This document shows positions 32,739 to 45,491 of a stretch of 64,000 nucleotides of DNA, piece after piece. Source of the stretch: Prostheceraeus crozeri. Lineage: Eukaryota > Platyhelminthes > Polycladida > Euryleptidae. Location of the stretch: positions 372,001 to 436,000 of the forward strand of contig CAJQUW010008657.1 of the NCBI GenBank assembly GCA_907163375.1, written 5' to 3'. Position 1 is the stretch's first letter. Each line of letters begins with the position of its first letter. The position numbers and the translations under genes are program-made. The notes below the pieces were generated by a model. The model was not told the DNA's origin, ran no database searches, and saw nothing but the letters and a program-made list of their open reading frames with translations.

Positions 32739-33134
32739 GATCAATATGTATTAAAGTTTTGTAAAAAGCCCTCCCGGATAAAAATATGATTAAGGGCAGC
32801 CAAGTCTTGTGATGTTTCGATTATCTTTGTAGTTGATTTCTGACTTAAGAGCATTCACAGAATGAATGTATACAGCACATTTTAATTGAATACAAGCATC
32901 AAACAGATACTTGAGACGCCCGATAACCACAGAGACCTGTTGAGTGCTCTTCAGTGTAGTGACAAAGTTTGAGAGAACTTTGTCGCTACACTTGACTTCA
33001 CTCATTGCTGGTGAATGCTCTTAAGTCAGAAATCGACTGACAAAGATAATCGAAACGTCCCGCCCGATACTTGGCTGTTCTTAGTTGTATTTTTATCCGA
33101 AAAGGCGTTTAACAAGCTTTAATACATATTGATC
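32739..33134. repeat. Inverted repeat, arms about 120 bp, spacer about 150 bp
   Basis: The left arm 32739-32858 and right arm 33011-33134 are inverted copies sharing GATCAATATGTATTAAAG, GGATAAAAATA, GCAGCCAAGT, TTTCGATTATCTTTGT and CTGACTTAAGAGCATTCAC. The right arm carries TCGAAACGTCCCGCCCG. The spacer includes a small stem (GACAAAGTTT/AACTTTGTC) at about 32959-32983. A 71-codon minus-strand frame (33005-32790) spans the spacer and runs into the left arm; it has no known motif. It could be a foldback transposon or two opposed copies of one retroelement end. Confidence 0.7.
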
Positions 33135-35592
33135 AATCCGGGCATGGCTGACACTATTAAAAAACTCCTTGAGCTGGATTGTTGCTTCTCTGAGTCCCAC
33201 TTCGCATCTTTGTGTGTGAACCTTTTTTGAATCGAGAAATCTTAAGTGCATCTATGATGAAGGGATGCAAATTAATCATACTCTTTTCTGAGATCGTGCG
33301 GTCAGTGGTCGTAAAATCAGAATGTGAAACACTTCCACGTGTCCGCATTGATTCAAAGGCACGAGGTAGTCCATTGATACACTATCTCATTAATGAAATA
33401 TGAAATCGTTCACTTTTACAATGTCTTATTTGCAATAGCTTAGAGTGCATCATTGTGTATCATGATCATTAAAAATTGTCACTTTGACAAACGACAAAAA
33501 TAACTGGAGTGAGCATGCTTTCATAAAAAGTCGTAGACAAACATAAAGTACAAATTGCTCATTCGAGAATGATATACACATGCAATTCCTAATACATTGA
33601 ACTCTGTTTATAAGAATATTCATTGACAAGGTATCTGATGAAGTAGGCCAGTGGATTGCATAATAACAGATGAATTAAACTATTTAGTTTGCTAGGCGTT
33701 TACACATGAGGCAAAATTAGATTGTGACTTATATAGAATTCTTTTGGCAGTAGATGGAGTAGAAAGCGGTCGCTATTTTATGATGCAGGTCGAAGAAGAC
33801 GGAGAGAATGCTTCCCTCTGGAGCATGCGTGAATAAATGATGTAGAATGAATATACCCAATCGCATCATGGACTTTGAAGTGCTAGTTTTTTCTTAAACT
33901 TAAGGAGTGACCCAATCGGCCGTCTATTGCATTTACTGGCAAGAAGTAGGCCATAGTCTGAAGCAGGATAGGGAACAGGCCTACACAAATTGTAAATGCA
34001 TCGGCTTTGAAACTGAATGTCGAATTATTATGATGAATGATTAGTACGTGCTTTGATGACAAGAAAACTCGATTTGTTTGATCTCAGATCCACGCCAGAC
34101 CAAAAATGTAGCGACATAATATTTGAGGCTCAGTTGAAGAATCCTACGATTGATTTATTCCCGAGTTCGCATCAGTTTGCACTTTTATCCGAGCACGAAG
34201 TTTGACACAGGACTAAGTCTATGGTCATCAATATAAATATCAATATAAATAAGAGCAGCAGTTACTCCTGCTCTCACAAATCGAGCCACTGTATTGGAGA
34301 ATAGGATTGGGTATTCAATAGGGGAACAGCGGACTGAAGAGTGGTAAAACAGCACGATGGTGTAAGGGTTAGCGTTCAACTTATGCATCATACTGTTTCT
34401 GAAAGCGATTTACGGAACGATTGCTTTCTGAAAATGTAAATAAAATTTATCGTGCTTACGCGCAATGTCCATCATTTGTCTTAACATTCTTGCTGACTAG
34501 CAATGCATTGAAATTTTAGGGATATTGAGATGATTTGCAATTTAGATTTTGAATATTTTAGAATTTTCATCCTATTATCACTACCACTGCTGACATCGTT
34601 TGTACAAGTTCACGAATGACAATGTTTTGTAATATGATCATGATATTTACTGCAGATACCAAGTGTAAACATCTAGGTGTGATACTTATACCAGGTTGAG
34701 CCTTCTGCCTTGAAAAAAACATCTGTACATGTAGATACTATGCATCTGGCATACTTGGGTGCAGCGAAGGATTCTTGTGGTTGAGTGCGATGCAGCGCGG
34801 TGGAGCTTCGAGATTGCCTCAGAGTTGTCGCGCTACTGTAGAATAAGTGGTGCAATTAAGTGAACATTCTATAAATGTCCACCAACTAAGATTAAATTAA
34901 CTAATTTGCACAAAATACTGACTTGAATGTTTTAGTTGATATTAGAGTCTGTACTTCATGCAATCTTAGTTTGATTATCATAGTTAGGTGTTTTTAAGCA
35001 ATCTGAAATAAATATGACATGCCATCTGTTTTTCATGAATGTGTTTCAGGGCGTTTAATGTGTTACAATAGAATGTTCTCCATTTTTTCCAAAAATATTA
35101 ATAATTAGAATAGGTGTCGTCAACTCTCATCAATGAATGAATACTAACGGCAATATGAAGCAACCTATAATCCAATATTTATGCACATATTTCCGAGCAT
35201 GTTGTCCATGTTCATAATTTTATGAATAATAGAGTCTTGGCAAACCGTATTGGCATAAGATACAAGTATAGCACTTCAGTACTCGGCAGAATGTTGATTC
35301 CTTTAACAGTAGACCAATTAAAAGTAAGTAATGTAAGAAAGATAGCTGGGATGCTTGACGAAGTAATCAACTGTGTGTCATTGACATTGAAGCTGCTTTG
35401 CTTTGGCATTCAGTAAAGTGATCAGTGAGATGCGAGAAGTACAAATGTAATTCAATATACAACGGAATACGATTGTAAAAATCAATATTCTGTATTTTAT
35501 GATAAGAGAAGCGGGATATTTGCTCGATCATTTCATAAACTTCATCGACATCTCCCCCTACGTCATCATCCATTATCATTTCAACATCTCAA
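33135..35592. other. Gene-free stretch
   Basis: No gene is recognised. Nothing beyond short frames and common oligomers is seen. Confidence 0.35.
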
Positions 35593-35600
35593 GTACATGG

Positions 35601-36367
35601 CAGGGATGCGGAGTCCTATCATTTCACTAGGACTCCGACTCCGGGGGTTGATAGGACTCCGACTCCGGGTGGCCAGTACATAAAGCCTAGTTTTTTTAAA
35701 AAAAAACTGGCAACCTACATCATAGATTATTACAGGCTTACCTGAGCATATCTTCAGTGATCATTCCTATATCAATTATCAATCATTTACGATGAAAGTT
35801 CATCAAATGTCGCTTTCAGTTGAATGCATGAGACTAGGCTCCTCCCATCTTGGTGATGTGTGCTTCACACGGTTTTTCTCCAGTCTCTACCAAGCAGGAA
35901 AATCTCCATCCTTCTCCAAAAAATATGATTGCACTTCTGATTTTAATATGCACTTTGGAAGAGACATCACACACGATTAACGTGAGAGTAAGAGGTAACG
36001 TTCTCAAACAAACTAGTATTTCACTTTTGTCTCTGATGTGACCTTTGGTGCGCAAGTGTGATCGAGGCTAGGAAGGCTTGTCTTCTCTATTAAATCATCG
36101 AGTGAAGCGACAGTCCTTTTTCACTATCACGGTTCATTCCCTCAACTATTACAAGCTTTGCATGCACTGCTGTCTGTGTGCTTTTGTTTGACGGAGAAAG
36201 CTGACATCAAGACAGTGACAGCCATATGTACGAGGATAAATAATTTGTTTGTATTATACTTCGGGTCTAGTTATAGGCCGGAGTCCGGAGTCCTATCATT
36301 TGATAGGACTCCGACTCCAGCAAAAATGATAGGACTCCGGGACCCCGACTCCGACTCCGCATCCCTG
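35601..36367. mobile_element. Nonautonomous hAT element, copy B
   Basis: Same element as 18629-19417: CAGGGATGCGGAGTCC at the left end, its inverse at the right end, and nearly the same interior (for example GAAAGTTCATCAAATGTCGC near 35793). Flanks GTACATGG (35593-35600) and GAACATGG (36368-36375) form an 8-bp duplication with one change. It is 767 bp, slightly shorter than copy A. Confidence 0.9.
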
Positions 36368-36626
36368 GAACATGGAATACGCAAATATTGAACTATACCT
36401 TTTCGATCCTTTTTTATGGCAAAAATATTTTGCTCTCAAAGAGAAATTCATAGAGATATCTATGTTATATTATTTTCAATGTACATGTCCTTTAAGCATC
36501 TCAACGGATCCAAATTAGATAAAATAAATGCATCTAAATACTATTATAAAAAAATCAGAGAGCATTCTCTTTTTGATATTGTTTACATTTAGTTGTCATG
36601 ATGTTACTTGAAAGTCTACCATTATA

Positions 36627-37370
36627 GTCCGGGAGCTAGCGTGAAGTTGTGCAGGGAACGAGGTAGTACATAAAACTTTCACATAGCATAGTACACCTCT
36701 AACCTACTGCAAAACTTCGCTTCTGCCGGATCAGATCATTTGCTTTTCAGAAATAGAGAGGATAACACAATCCTATGTATTTCCAGTGGTAAAATTGTGA
36801 CATTTAAGGTGTTGACTCCATTTTTTCGAATTTTTGCTCATAAAAAATATACAAATTGGTATTTTGTTAAACTGGTTATTATAGAAATCATCTACAGATT
36901 ATGATCTTTCAAATGAGTTATCATTCAGTGACAGAGGATGAAGTAAAGTGTACAAACAGACACTTTTCGTTAAAGTATATCAACAATTTTCCTGAAATTT
37001 CTATGTTAAAATTTGCAGTTACACCAACGAAAAGTGTCTGTTTGTACACTTTACTTCATCCTCTGTCACTGAATGATAACTCATTTGAAAGATCATAATC
37101 TGTAGATGATTTCTATAATAACCAGTTCAACAAAATACCAATTTGTATATTTTTTATGAGCAAAAATTCGAAAAAATGGAGTCAACACCTTAAATGTCAC
37201 AATTTTACCACTGGAAATACATAGGATTGTGTTATCCTCTCTATTTCTGAAAAGCAAATGATCTGATCCGGCAGACGCGAAGTTTTGCAGTAGGTTAGAG
37301 GTGTACTATGCTATGTGAAAGTTTTATGTACTACCTCGTTCCCTGCACAACTTCACGCTAGCTCCCGGAC
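36627..37370. mobile_element. Young foldback element with two 345-bp near-identical arms
   Basis: The left arm 36627-36971 and right arm 37026-37370 are inverted copies that I could align over all 345 bases with two mismatches (near 36721 and 36869). The loop 36972-37025 is 54 bp. The element is flanked by TA; reading the ends as TAGTCCGGG...CCCGGACTA gives a 3-bp duplication TTA (36622-36624, 37373-37375). No transposase is encoded, so it must move in trans. A 65-codon frame across the loop is a by-product. Such arm identity means a recent origin or recent arm conversion. Confidence 0.9.
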
Positions 37371-37375
37371 TATTA

Positions 37376-40300
37376 CTGAAATATAATTGAAAATGAATTT
37401 TAAAGCTTTTATTGAGCAGACATTACACAAAAATTGAAACTCAACGGCCAGTGAGTAGTGGGAATGATGTTCACGATGTATATCTGTGCATTCAGAAAGC
37501 AAATCAATTCAGGTAAATTGCCAGCGCCTAATTATCATTGTATTTCGTCCACGCCTCTTCGTCAAGTCACTCCCAAAACTTCCCTTACAGTTGTTTTATT
37601 TTATTGTTGAATGGAGGTAAACTGCTCAGAAAATAGTTCAAGACAACGTTTGCCTATTGCTTATTTGATTTTCCAGCAGCTTGGAATGGCTCCTTTATAA
37701 GTAAGGAAGTTGAAAGTTGAATGTTGTAATTTTATCAATTAGACCTAGAAAGTTCATTAAAAAACTCAATTCAAAATGAATTCAAGAACAAACGCTAATC
37801 AAATATTTCGTAATTGCTCGTTAGTTTGCCATCATAAATCGGGGAAATATCTGTGGACGCATGAAGCCGAACCCCCGCCCACATTTAACTTAAGTTATTA
37901 ATGAGGGCTAGAATTGAAACCAACTGTTTTGCTAGTCAGTTCAGTTACCTTCTTAAGCACAGACTTTGATCTTGGGCTAGATCAGACTTGGACATGACAG
38001 TTTGAAGAGAAACGGGTCTGAAAACTCAGCTCCATCTGCTTGTAAAGCTGCGAAAGAGAAACATTATTAAAAAAACATCTCAATGCACATCACATGATGT
38101 TGAGGCCAATGTGACATCACATATGAGTCACTATCGCCGTCAGCTTGAGCTTCGAATATCTGCAGTAGAATGCTTGTGCGTACCTTTTATGATCCCATTC
38201 ATCCCATTCTTGTGATGACCAAATTCATCACTGCAAATTAAGCAATAGTCGTTTTCTGATTTAGTTTTTCCGAACAGCAATCAGAGGGTAAAGAACATCA
38301 TACTAACGGCCCTTAATTTAGATTTTAACAATAAGATTCGTAACAAAATGCTTTTAAAATGCATCCAGTAGTTGTACACATGCACGGTGCATATCTAGGC
38401 ATTTTGGCCTATCATCGACGAGGAGAGTAAAGTAATTTAAATTGTGTGTTCATGATCAGAGCTGACTGTAAAGTAATCGGAATTACTTCTCAATTCCATA
38501 GCTAAAAATGTAATTGACCACAATTACTAATTACAGTAATACTATTTGCGATTGCATCTGTGTAATTGTAGCCGCAATTACAATTTCAGCACACTTCTGT
38601 TTACTACTAATAGCGTGGTAGTCAGGAAGATAAAGAATATGTCTTATTATGCAACAAAATGAGAAAAGAAACCGGCTTTGTCAGATGTTTTGGCTTTTAA
38701 GTGTCTGTTCTGAACAACCACTTTTGACCATCCATTGTCTCACATTGTCTGTTCACTATGGCCTTTATTTTGACTTTGTACACTTTACAGTGCAGCCTAA
38801 CAATACATCGCATTTAAAAGCATGTCTTAAATACAGCAAAAAGTGAATTATATCTAAAATCTTGTTTTTAAAATATTGCCTTAAACTGGGCATTGCGCTA
38901 AAATTATTATTTTTGTCCCTTTGAAAATGAAGCGTGTCAATTCATATCAGAAACCATGTAAACTTTAGTAAAATACAGCATGCAGTGGAGACCTGATCTC
39001 TACGCATGCTTGCATATTAGATGCTGAGAACCATTGCATGAATGTTCAATAAGTGACCATCATATCTTTCTACACACCAAGAATGTGCGTATGGAAAATG
39101 GAAGCATATTATCAGTGTAATACCGATTAGCTTGAATAAGTAAATTTCACATCAAATGTCATTATTTGAAAATTTCTTAAAAAAACAAAAGAAACATGAT
39201 TCAAAACACACCATGTTTTTAACCCCAGTTAATACTCGTAGTTTTAGTTGAAACTCCGGTACACAAATTCATTAAATTTGGCAGAGAGTCCTAATATTTT
39301 CGTCCGTGTGTGTTCCTCTGAGTTTTCATAGATTACATTCAAACGATGGAAACAGACTAGGAGGTTGACTCTGTATTAATTAATATTTCATCATTGAGTT
39401 GTTTTATGCCTTGGTAACACGAACACTCTGTCGCTTAAGTAAACCTGGGGCGTTTAGAACCAATATTTAGGTGGCAGAAATGTGTAGAAATCTGCTGACG
39501 ACTTTCAAGTCTTTAATATTTGAATGTTCTTCATGACAACTGATATGCGAGAAACTTCAAAAATTATCCACGGGAAAGCTGCAGCTGGTAACGGAATAAC
39601 TTAAACAACGATCCAATGACATTTTTGTTTAATTTAAGGGCCAGAAAGTTGGAGGAAACCTTTTGCAAAATCTACTGCATGTCGCCAAACTCAGTAACTC
39701 TAAATGAATTGATCATAATCTTAATTCTCTGAGGTATAACCTACGCTAGGGAATGTGGTTTGTCTCTGACAACAGACAAATATTTGCAGTCATTCAAGTT
39801 ATCGAAATACTTGATGCAGTGAAATATATTTCTTCGAAGGAAGGTTCTAAGCTTTCTTGAACAAAGTTTGCTGAAAACAAACTGGCGATGTTTTTGCTCA
39901 AATACCAATCTTCATTTGTCAAAGGATTTGGAATAGTCAATGGCATGATGATGACACAAGTGTTTGGAGGAAGATAAGTATTTTCGCCTCAGCCAATGTT
40001 TGCTCATACAGACAAGACAAAGCACTTTTAGAGGGATAGTTTACCAGCCTAGAAAGCCATGAAAGCATCTTCATATTTCCAGTAATTTATCGTTAGGAGA
40101 GATTAGATAACATTAGAATCTTCTCATGTAAAATGGAACTTTGGTTTGATTTCGTTGATGCTACATGTACATCACAATTAGAGCACAAAATTGCACGTGC
40201 ACCTAGAAATAAATGTCATCATCTACATGTATATGTATATGAATACATGCACATGTGCATGGATATGATTGGATTCAAAATTGTCAAAATTCTTGATTTT

Positions 40301-40560
40301 TCATTTGTCATTCACCTCAGTTTCTCATCATGAACTCAGACTGATATGCAACTCAGTCAGGAACATAATTCAATTATCGTAAGTCGGATCATCTATGTTA
40401 CGACAGGCCTATGATTATTTACGAGACGCATTATGTACAAAATCAATTGAATTCTACGTGTAGATGGATAATTTATATAACTTTACTCATGCAAGATTGC
40501 AGCTGCCAGCTCGCCTAGGCATTGAATAGAAAGATGTCCCCAGAATTGAAAAATTTAAGC
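37376..40560. other. Gene-free stretch
   Basis: No gene is recognised. At 38465-38605 there are many AATTAC/GTAATT words, a faint trace of a hAT-type end, not resolved. Near 40577-40600 the complement reads GGCAAAACGTTGCGTC, a Penelope-like scrap. Confidence 0.35.
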
Positions 40561-40765
40561 ATAAACTCCTTGGCAGCCGTAGACGCAACGTTTTGCCCTA
40601 CCATGATTCGTCAGTACGGTTTGGAATGTTTCAAATAACGGGCCTGATATATTACTTTCCATTGCGGATTCCCGTCAAGACTGTGTGTTTGTCAATCGAA
40701 TTTATTCGTGCAAGCACTTTAAAACACCACCGGTGTCCATCGTCAGGCCACTGAAAAGAGACACT

Positions 40766-41278
40766 GCATTGATGATAGCAGTTCACAGGGACGGACAAGG
40801 CTATTAAGATAGAGTTGTATGTACATGTGGACACGAAGGACCAGACTACTAATATAATGCTAACAGAAAGTTGATAGTAAATCGTAATATAATGCAGAAT
40901 TAAAACCATAGCTGTGCGCTGAAATAAAATAAGAAGGCCAGAAACAAAGAAAAAAAAATAAAGTCAAAATTGCCAAGTCTCACTGAATGTGTGTCTCACT
41001 CGATTAGATGAGTTCAAACGACGTGACCATAAGACCTCTTTCACAATGCGCTTTCTCCCCCATGACTCCCTATCAATCACAGTAATACTATTTGTGTCAA
41101 TCTGATGTGTGCAAGGGTTTCTGGATTTCTCACTTTATTTAAGCGCACAGCTGTGGTTTTATTTCTACATTTTATTATGATTTACTACCAACTTTCTGTT
41201 TAGTCTAGTCTTTTGTGTCCACATGTGCATGCACATGTACATACTTTGTCAGTCCCTGTGAGCTGCTACCATCAATGC
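40766..41278. repeat. Inverted repeat, arms about 150-170 bp, spacer about 195 bp
   Basis: The left arm 40766-40933 and right arm 41129-41278 are inverted copies sharing GCATTGATG-TAGCAG, TCACAGGGAC, ACATGTGGACAC, ACAGAAAGTTG-TAGTAAATC and AGCTGTGCGCT-AAATAAA. Both copies end inward with an AATAAA-like word, which suggests two opposed copies of one retroelement 3' end. On the minus strand just left of it (40755-40690) lies CCTGACGATGGACACCGGTG, again like Penelope-type tails. Confidence 0.7.
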
Positions 41279-42115
41279 CAATGTTTGTTCTTAAATTGTT
41301 CAAATATGAGGACATCTTTCTTTCTAACGTTTGTCACCTTTCATTCTAGTCCACTGCAGGTAAGCAATCCATTTCCTTGCCAAGTATTGTACATCTGTGG
41401 ACCTGCTAAGGGAAGAAACATGATTCACCAATGTTCCGCCACACATTTTTGGATGCAGTGTGATAGTGTAACGTTGGGTATCGATGTTGGTGTGGATCAT
41501 GAATATCAACCTATTCTCAGCAAGTACCGAGACAAAAGGAGATCCCTATACTTGCTGTATTGCTTAGGGGCAATACTGGGGCATTCTCTAAGTCTCTCGT
41601 TTAAGTCAAATAGCGCTTATTAAGCAGCAGCTGCAATCTGCTTATTCTGAAGTAAATGCTACTCTAAGTTTTTCACCAATCTGAAATTTTACCAAATATT
41701 TGCTATAGATCCCTTAATTAATGACTTCTAATCTCCATGCTCAGACGACAAAATGCACTGCAAAGTCAGATTTGAGAACGGAAAGACATTCTTAAGATTG
41801 GTTTGTGCATGGAATACACCTCAACAATGTCCAAGTATGTGATATGGAAAGTTTTCTTTGAAACAGTGAACCGACCTCTGAAATGACATTCTTCACCTTA
41901 AGATGTAGCTGTCCTTTCCATGTTTAAGTACCTTCTAATGAAATAGCAAAGAAAACAGGCGACTTGATGATAATCAAAGTTTCCATATGATTATGAAAAT
42001 GCAAATATAATACTACTTGCGTGTGCCGCTACTTCTTGGCTCCTCGATAAGTGGTATTGATGGCAATATTAAAACTAAAAATATTCCATTGAATGTCTAT
42101 GTGATAATGTGATCA
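41279..42115. other. Gene-free stretch
   Basis: A 136-codon plus-strand frame (41213-41623) begins inside the inverted repeat and shows no family motif, so I do not call it a gene. Confidence 0.35.
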
Positions 42116-42119
42116 TTGG

Positions 42120-42886
42120 AAATCGAGGAGATGTGATTGGTGATCATTCTCTGATCTACGGAAGTTTGTGACATTGGTGTTTTGTTATCTGACAATTTGA
42201 AATTTTCATCTCATTGTGCTTCTATTGCTGCTAAAGCCTTTTCAAGATCATATTTACTTCTGAGGTGTTTCACCACGAACGATCCGCATTTGCTGATGAA
42301 AGCTTATCGCACATTTGTTCGTCCAATGCTAGAATAATGTACCCAAGTTTGGTCTTCCTATCTCATCAAGGATATAAAGATTATTGAGAAAGTTCAACGA
42401 CGCTTTACCAAAATTGTTTGTCATAGAGCAAACATCCGTTGCAGTGAATATTTATCTCGCATTATACTCATTTTAGTGTATAAAATTGTGAATAATCTTG
42501 TTGATATACCCTTCGATCAATTATTCAGTATCTGTAATCGAGTTTCTAATCGTGGACATTGTCTTAAATTGAAGTCTCACGACAATGCTAACCTGAACTG
42601 TAGATGATTTTTTTCACTCATCGTGTTGCTAGCGTATGGAATTCCTTGCGTGGGTGTATAGTCTTATCGCCATCTCTCAAATCATTCAAGCGCTGTGTTA
42701 CACAGCACGTTGCCCTCACACATAACTGTATATTTACATCTCTATGTGAATTTTATGTGAAATTGCGTATTGTGTTAATGTCTTGTAATTTTTTGTAGAC
42801 TACACAAAAGTGTTGTCATCAACCAATGATGCCTTTTTGTAATATTTGCTGCAAATAAATTCACTCATTCATTCATTCATTCACTG
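42120..42886 (+). pseudogene. LINE 3' end (CR1/L2-like) with ATTC tail
   Basis: Plus-strand translation gives DIGVLLSDNLKFSSHCASIA from about 42172, then LLMKAYRTFVRPMLE, IIEKVQRRFTKIV and finally FFTHRVASVWNSLRGCIV and SLKSFKRCV. These are the closing blocks of CR1/L2 reverse transcriptases in the right order. Stops interrupt it (one after RPMLE, one before FFTHRV). The 3' end AATAAATTCACTCATTCATTC at about 42855-42886 is a tandem tail typical of the clade. It is 5'-truncated and dead. Confidence 0.8.
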
Positions 42887-42889
42887 ACA

Positions 42890-43593
42890 TGTCCTCATAT
42901 TGAAATTCGATGCGCTTCATCAAAGTTTGTGATGTAAAATGTTAAAATATGGAAAAGATGCATGCTTTAGATGAAAAAGATGTATACCTTTCCAAAAGGG
43001 TCTAAATATAATGCTTCAAGGATGTAATCTATAAAATAGGATTTTTTCCAACGAAACCCAACGTACTTATCAAGTTCATTTTATAGTGTCTATTAATTTT
43101 CAAGAATTTGCTAAAACTAAAGCCCGCAAAAGCTTACGCAGTTTAGTCTTATTCACACAAGAAGCGGGTTCATTCTTCGGCAGGGATGTGATTAAGGCGA
43201 TTTCCTATCCAGCACTACAGATTCTTCTTCGACTAACAAATAGAATCCATGGAATCAATTTTATGATTACGCCGCATAATACTTTCCATATCGACCGATA
43301 ACACTAAAACAAATTCCATGCCGTGTCACGTTAAGTTTGTGAGCATTGGAGACGAAGAAAATGGGCACAGCTGTGCCGAAAGTACATTGCACTATTCAGT
43401 TGTCGACTTGGTAAATATTTGACAAATTCAAACCAAGCATCATCGGTATTGCACCAGCAGTGAGCTTGCACTATGCAAGCAAACAACATGTCTCTTACAG
43501 ACCAACCGACAATTGTTATTACGAAAGCATTTTGCGATCTTGTGCGAAATAAGTTTATGCGCAATGATTTGTCATAAAGATAATTTTTGATTC
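42890..43593. other. Gene-free stretch
   Basis: No gene is recognised between the LINE tail and the candidate inverted end at 43594. Confidence 0.35.
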
Positions 43594-45491
43594 ACCCATT
43601 AAACGCGGCTGTGATTTCTTTGAATATTTCTAGTTATATCAATAAACATAGCTTGAAACATCACGAAACATGAATATTTTCACATGTAGAATGGATACGA
43701 GTCACATCGGATCGAATACGAAGATGGCATATATATATATATATATATATATGCCATCGCGTCCTACCACTGCTAAAAAGTAGTAAATTTTGGTTGTGAC
43801 AACAAAAGGCAAAATTGAAGCACTGAACTTTATAAAACTGCAAGAAGAACAATTTGTCTGTTGCGAACATCTTGCTTGTGCATTTCAAATTTCATTTTAC
43901 ACATCGATTATTCACATCAACTGCCTTGATGGATTATTCAGTCACATGCAAGCTACATGCAAATCAAATTCAAATAAGAGCAATGTATAATTTATAATTT
44001 TTACTTGTAGTTTTGTTCAAAAAATAATTTGTGTCATTGTTGCATGATATAAAAGAGATCTCACAACAGTACATAACTGCTTCTAAAACTCTATTGCAAA
44101 TACACATGTTTGCACACATGCATTTATATCAGTAAATTTCTCTTTAGTAGGCCAAGTTTGGTCTGTAAAACGACTATCTTGCTTATGTGTATGCTCAACA
44201 GTTCATGTCGTTATGAAATAAGTCACCAAATGTGGCATGCTTTGAAACACTTGTCGCACAATCCCACACCGTATTTGTAGCATTTCGTTCGTGAAAGATC
44301 TTGGCCCAAAGCGCAGCAAATGCTTAGGTGCATCAATGGTTAATGGGCCTACCATAGTTGCGGATTGCTACCGACAAATTCTGACATCCAGCTTCTCCAA
44401 TGCAATTATTTATTATCATTTTCAGATATTATAATCGTCTTCCTCATTATAGACTATGATGGTTAACTTCAGTGGGTGCCATATGTTGCTATTCTGAAAT
44501 AAAAAAGAATTATTGAAAATAGCTTTCGTATGCACCGTGTATTTTTCAAAATCATGCTTATCTTGCATTACAAGAGATAAAAATAATCAAGTGTTGTGTC
44601 TTCAAAAAATTAACATACTGGTTTACACTAGGTGTAGAAAGTTATAGTAATAGCAACTACGAAGCTTCTTAAGCAAAAAGTGGTGCAAGTGTAGTCAGAG
44701 TGTGTCCATCGTTTTCAAACCATAGGTAGGCCTACTGTCAATCCTGATCTTACATTTCGTTAACTTCCTAAAGTACATTGCACATAATTTGCATAATGCA
44801 AGATAATGGAAGAGCCAAACAAACTGATAGCTCACAATTTTGCTGTTAAATAAGCGTCTGGGTATTCGATAGACATGTTTATAGCGGTAGGTACATGTAC
44901 AAATTAGGCCTACTTGATATATCATCGTCAAGGCCATTTTCGTCCTCTTTACCACTGTCTTTGTACTGTCCTCACCATCTCATAACGGGGGCTACATCAT
45001 AATATCATCCTCTCCATTGTTAACTAGATCATACAGTGCATGAATCGCTGAGGTATTTTTGTCTGAAAGAGATACTTTTTCTGACATTCACAGTAGCAGA
45101 TTACGCGATGACATATATATATTCCAGTACGTATTGCTGCATTGCCACTGAACTAAGTCGAATTTGAATATCAGACTGGTGCACAGGGCTAGTAAATGCG
45201 CCAACTGAAACATGCATGGACACGAAAAGATTATGAAAGTTCAAAATTGAATATTTTGCTCAACTTACCAAAACGAAGAATTTCTTCGCGCCATTTTGAA
45301 AAACAATTTGAATTTCCCGCCAAATGGATGAAATTGAAAAAGTTATTTCACACCACAAATCTTGAACATCATTCTAAGCTATGTTTTGTCAAAAAGAAAT
45401 GACCAGAAAAACGAGTTTTCACGGTTAAAATGAAGCATAAATGGAGGCAAATTACCTGACATATATATATATGCCACCGCGTTTAATGGGT
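43594..45491. mobile_element. Candidate element bounded by 15-bp inverted ends
   Basis: ACCCATTAAACGCGG at 43594-43608 is matched by its exact complement at 45477-45491. Both ends have a nearby GGCATATATAT/ATATATGCC block. A second partial match (ATGCCATCGCGT at about 43751) lies inside. No transposase and no clear target duplication are seen, so the boundary pair could also be two fragments of one repeat. Confidence 0.35.
43723..43758. repeat. 36-bp perfect AT-rich palindrome
   Basis: GATGGCAT, an AT run, then ATGCCATC form a perfect self-complementary stretch that could extrude as a cruciform. A shorter relative with ATATGCCACCGCG lies at 45461-45480. Confidence 0.8.

Noticed and set aside
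36901-37098. 65-codon frame across a loop
   Set aside because: It spans the two arms of the foldback element and is a by-product of the palindrome.
38465-38605. Cluster of AATTAC words like some hAT ends
   Set aside because: No inverted partner or target duplication could be found.
41213-41623. 136-codon plus-strand frame
   Set aside because: It starts inside an inverted repeat arm and shows no family pattern.
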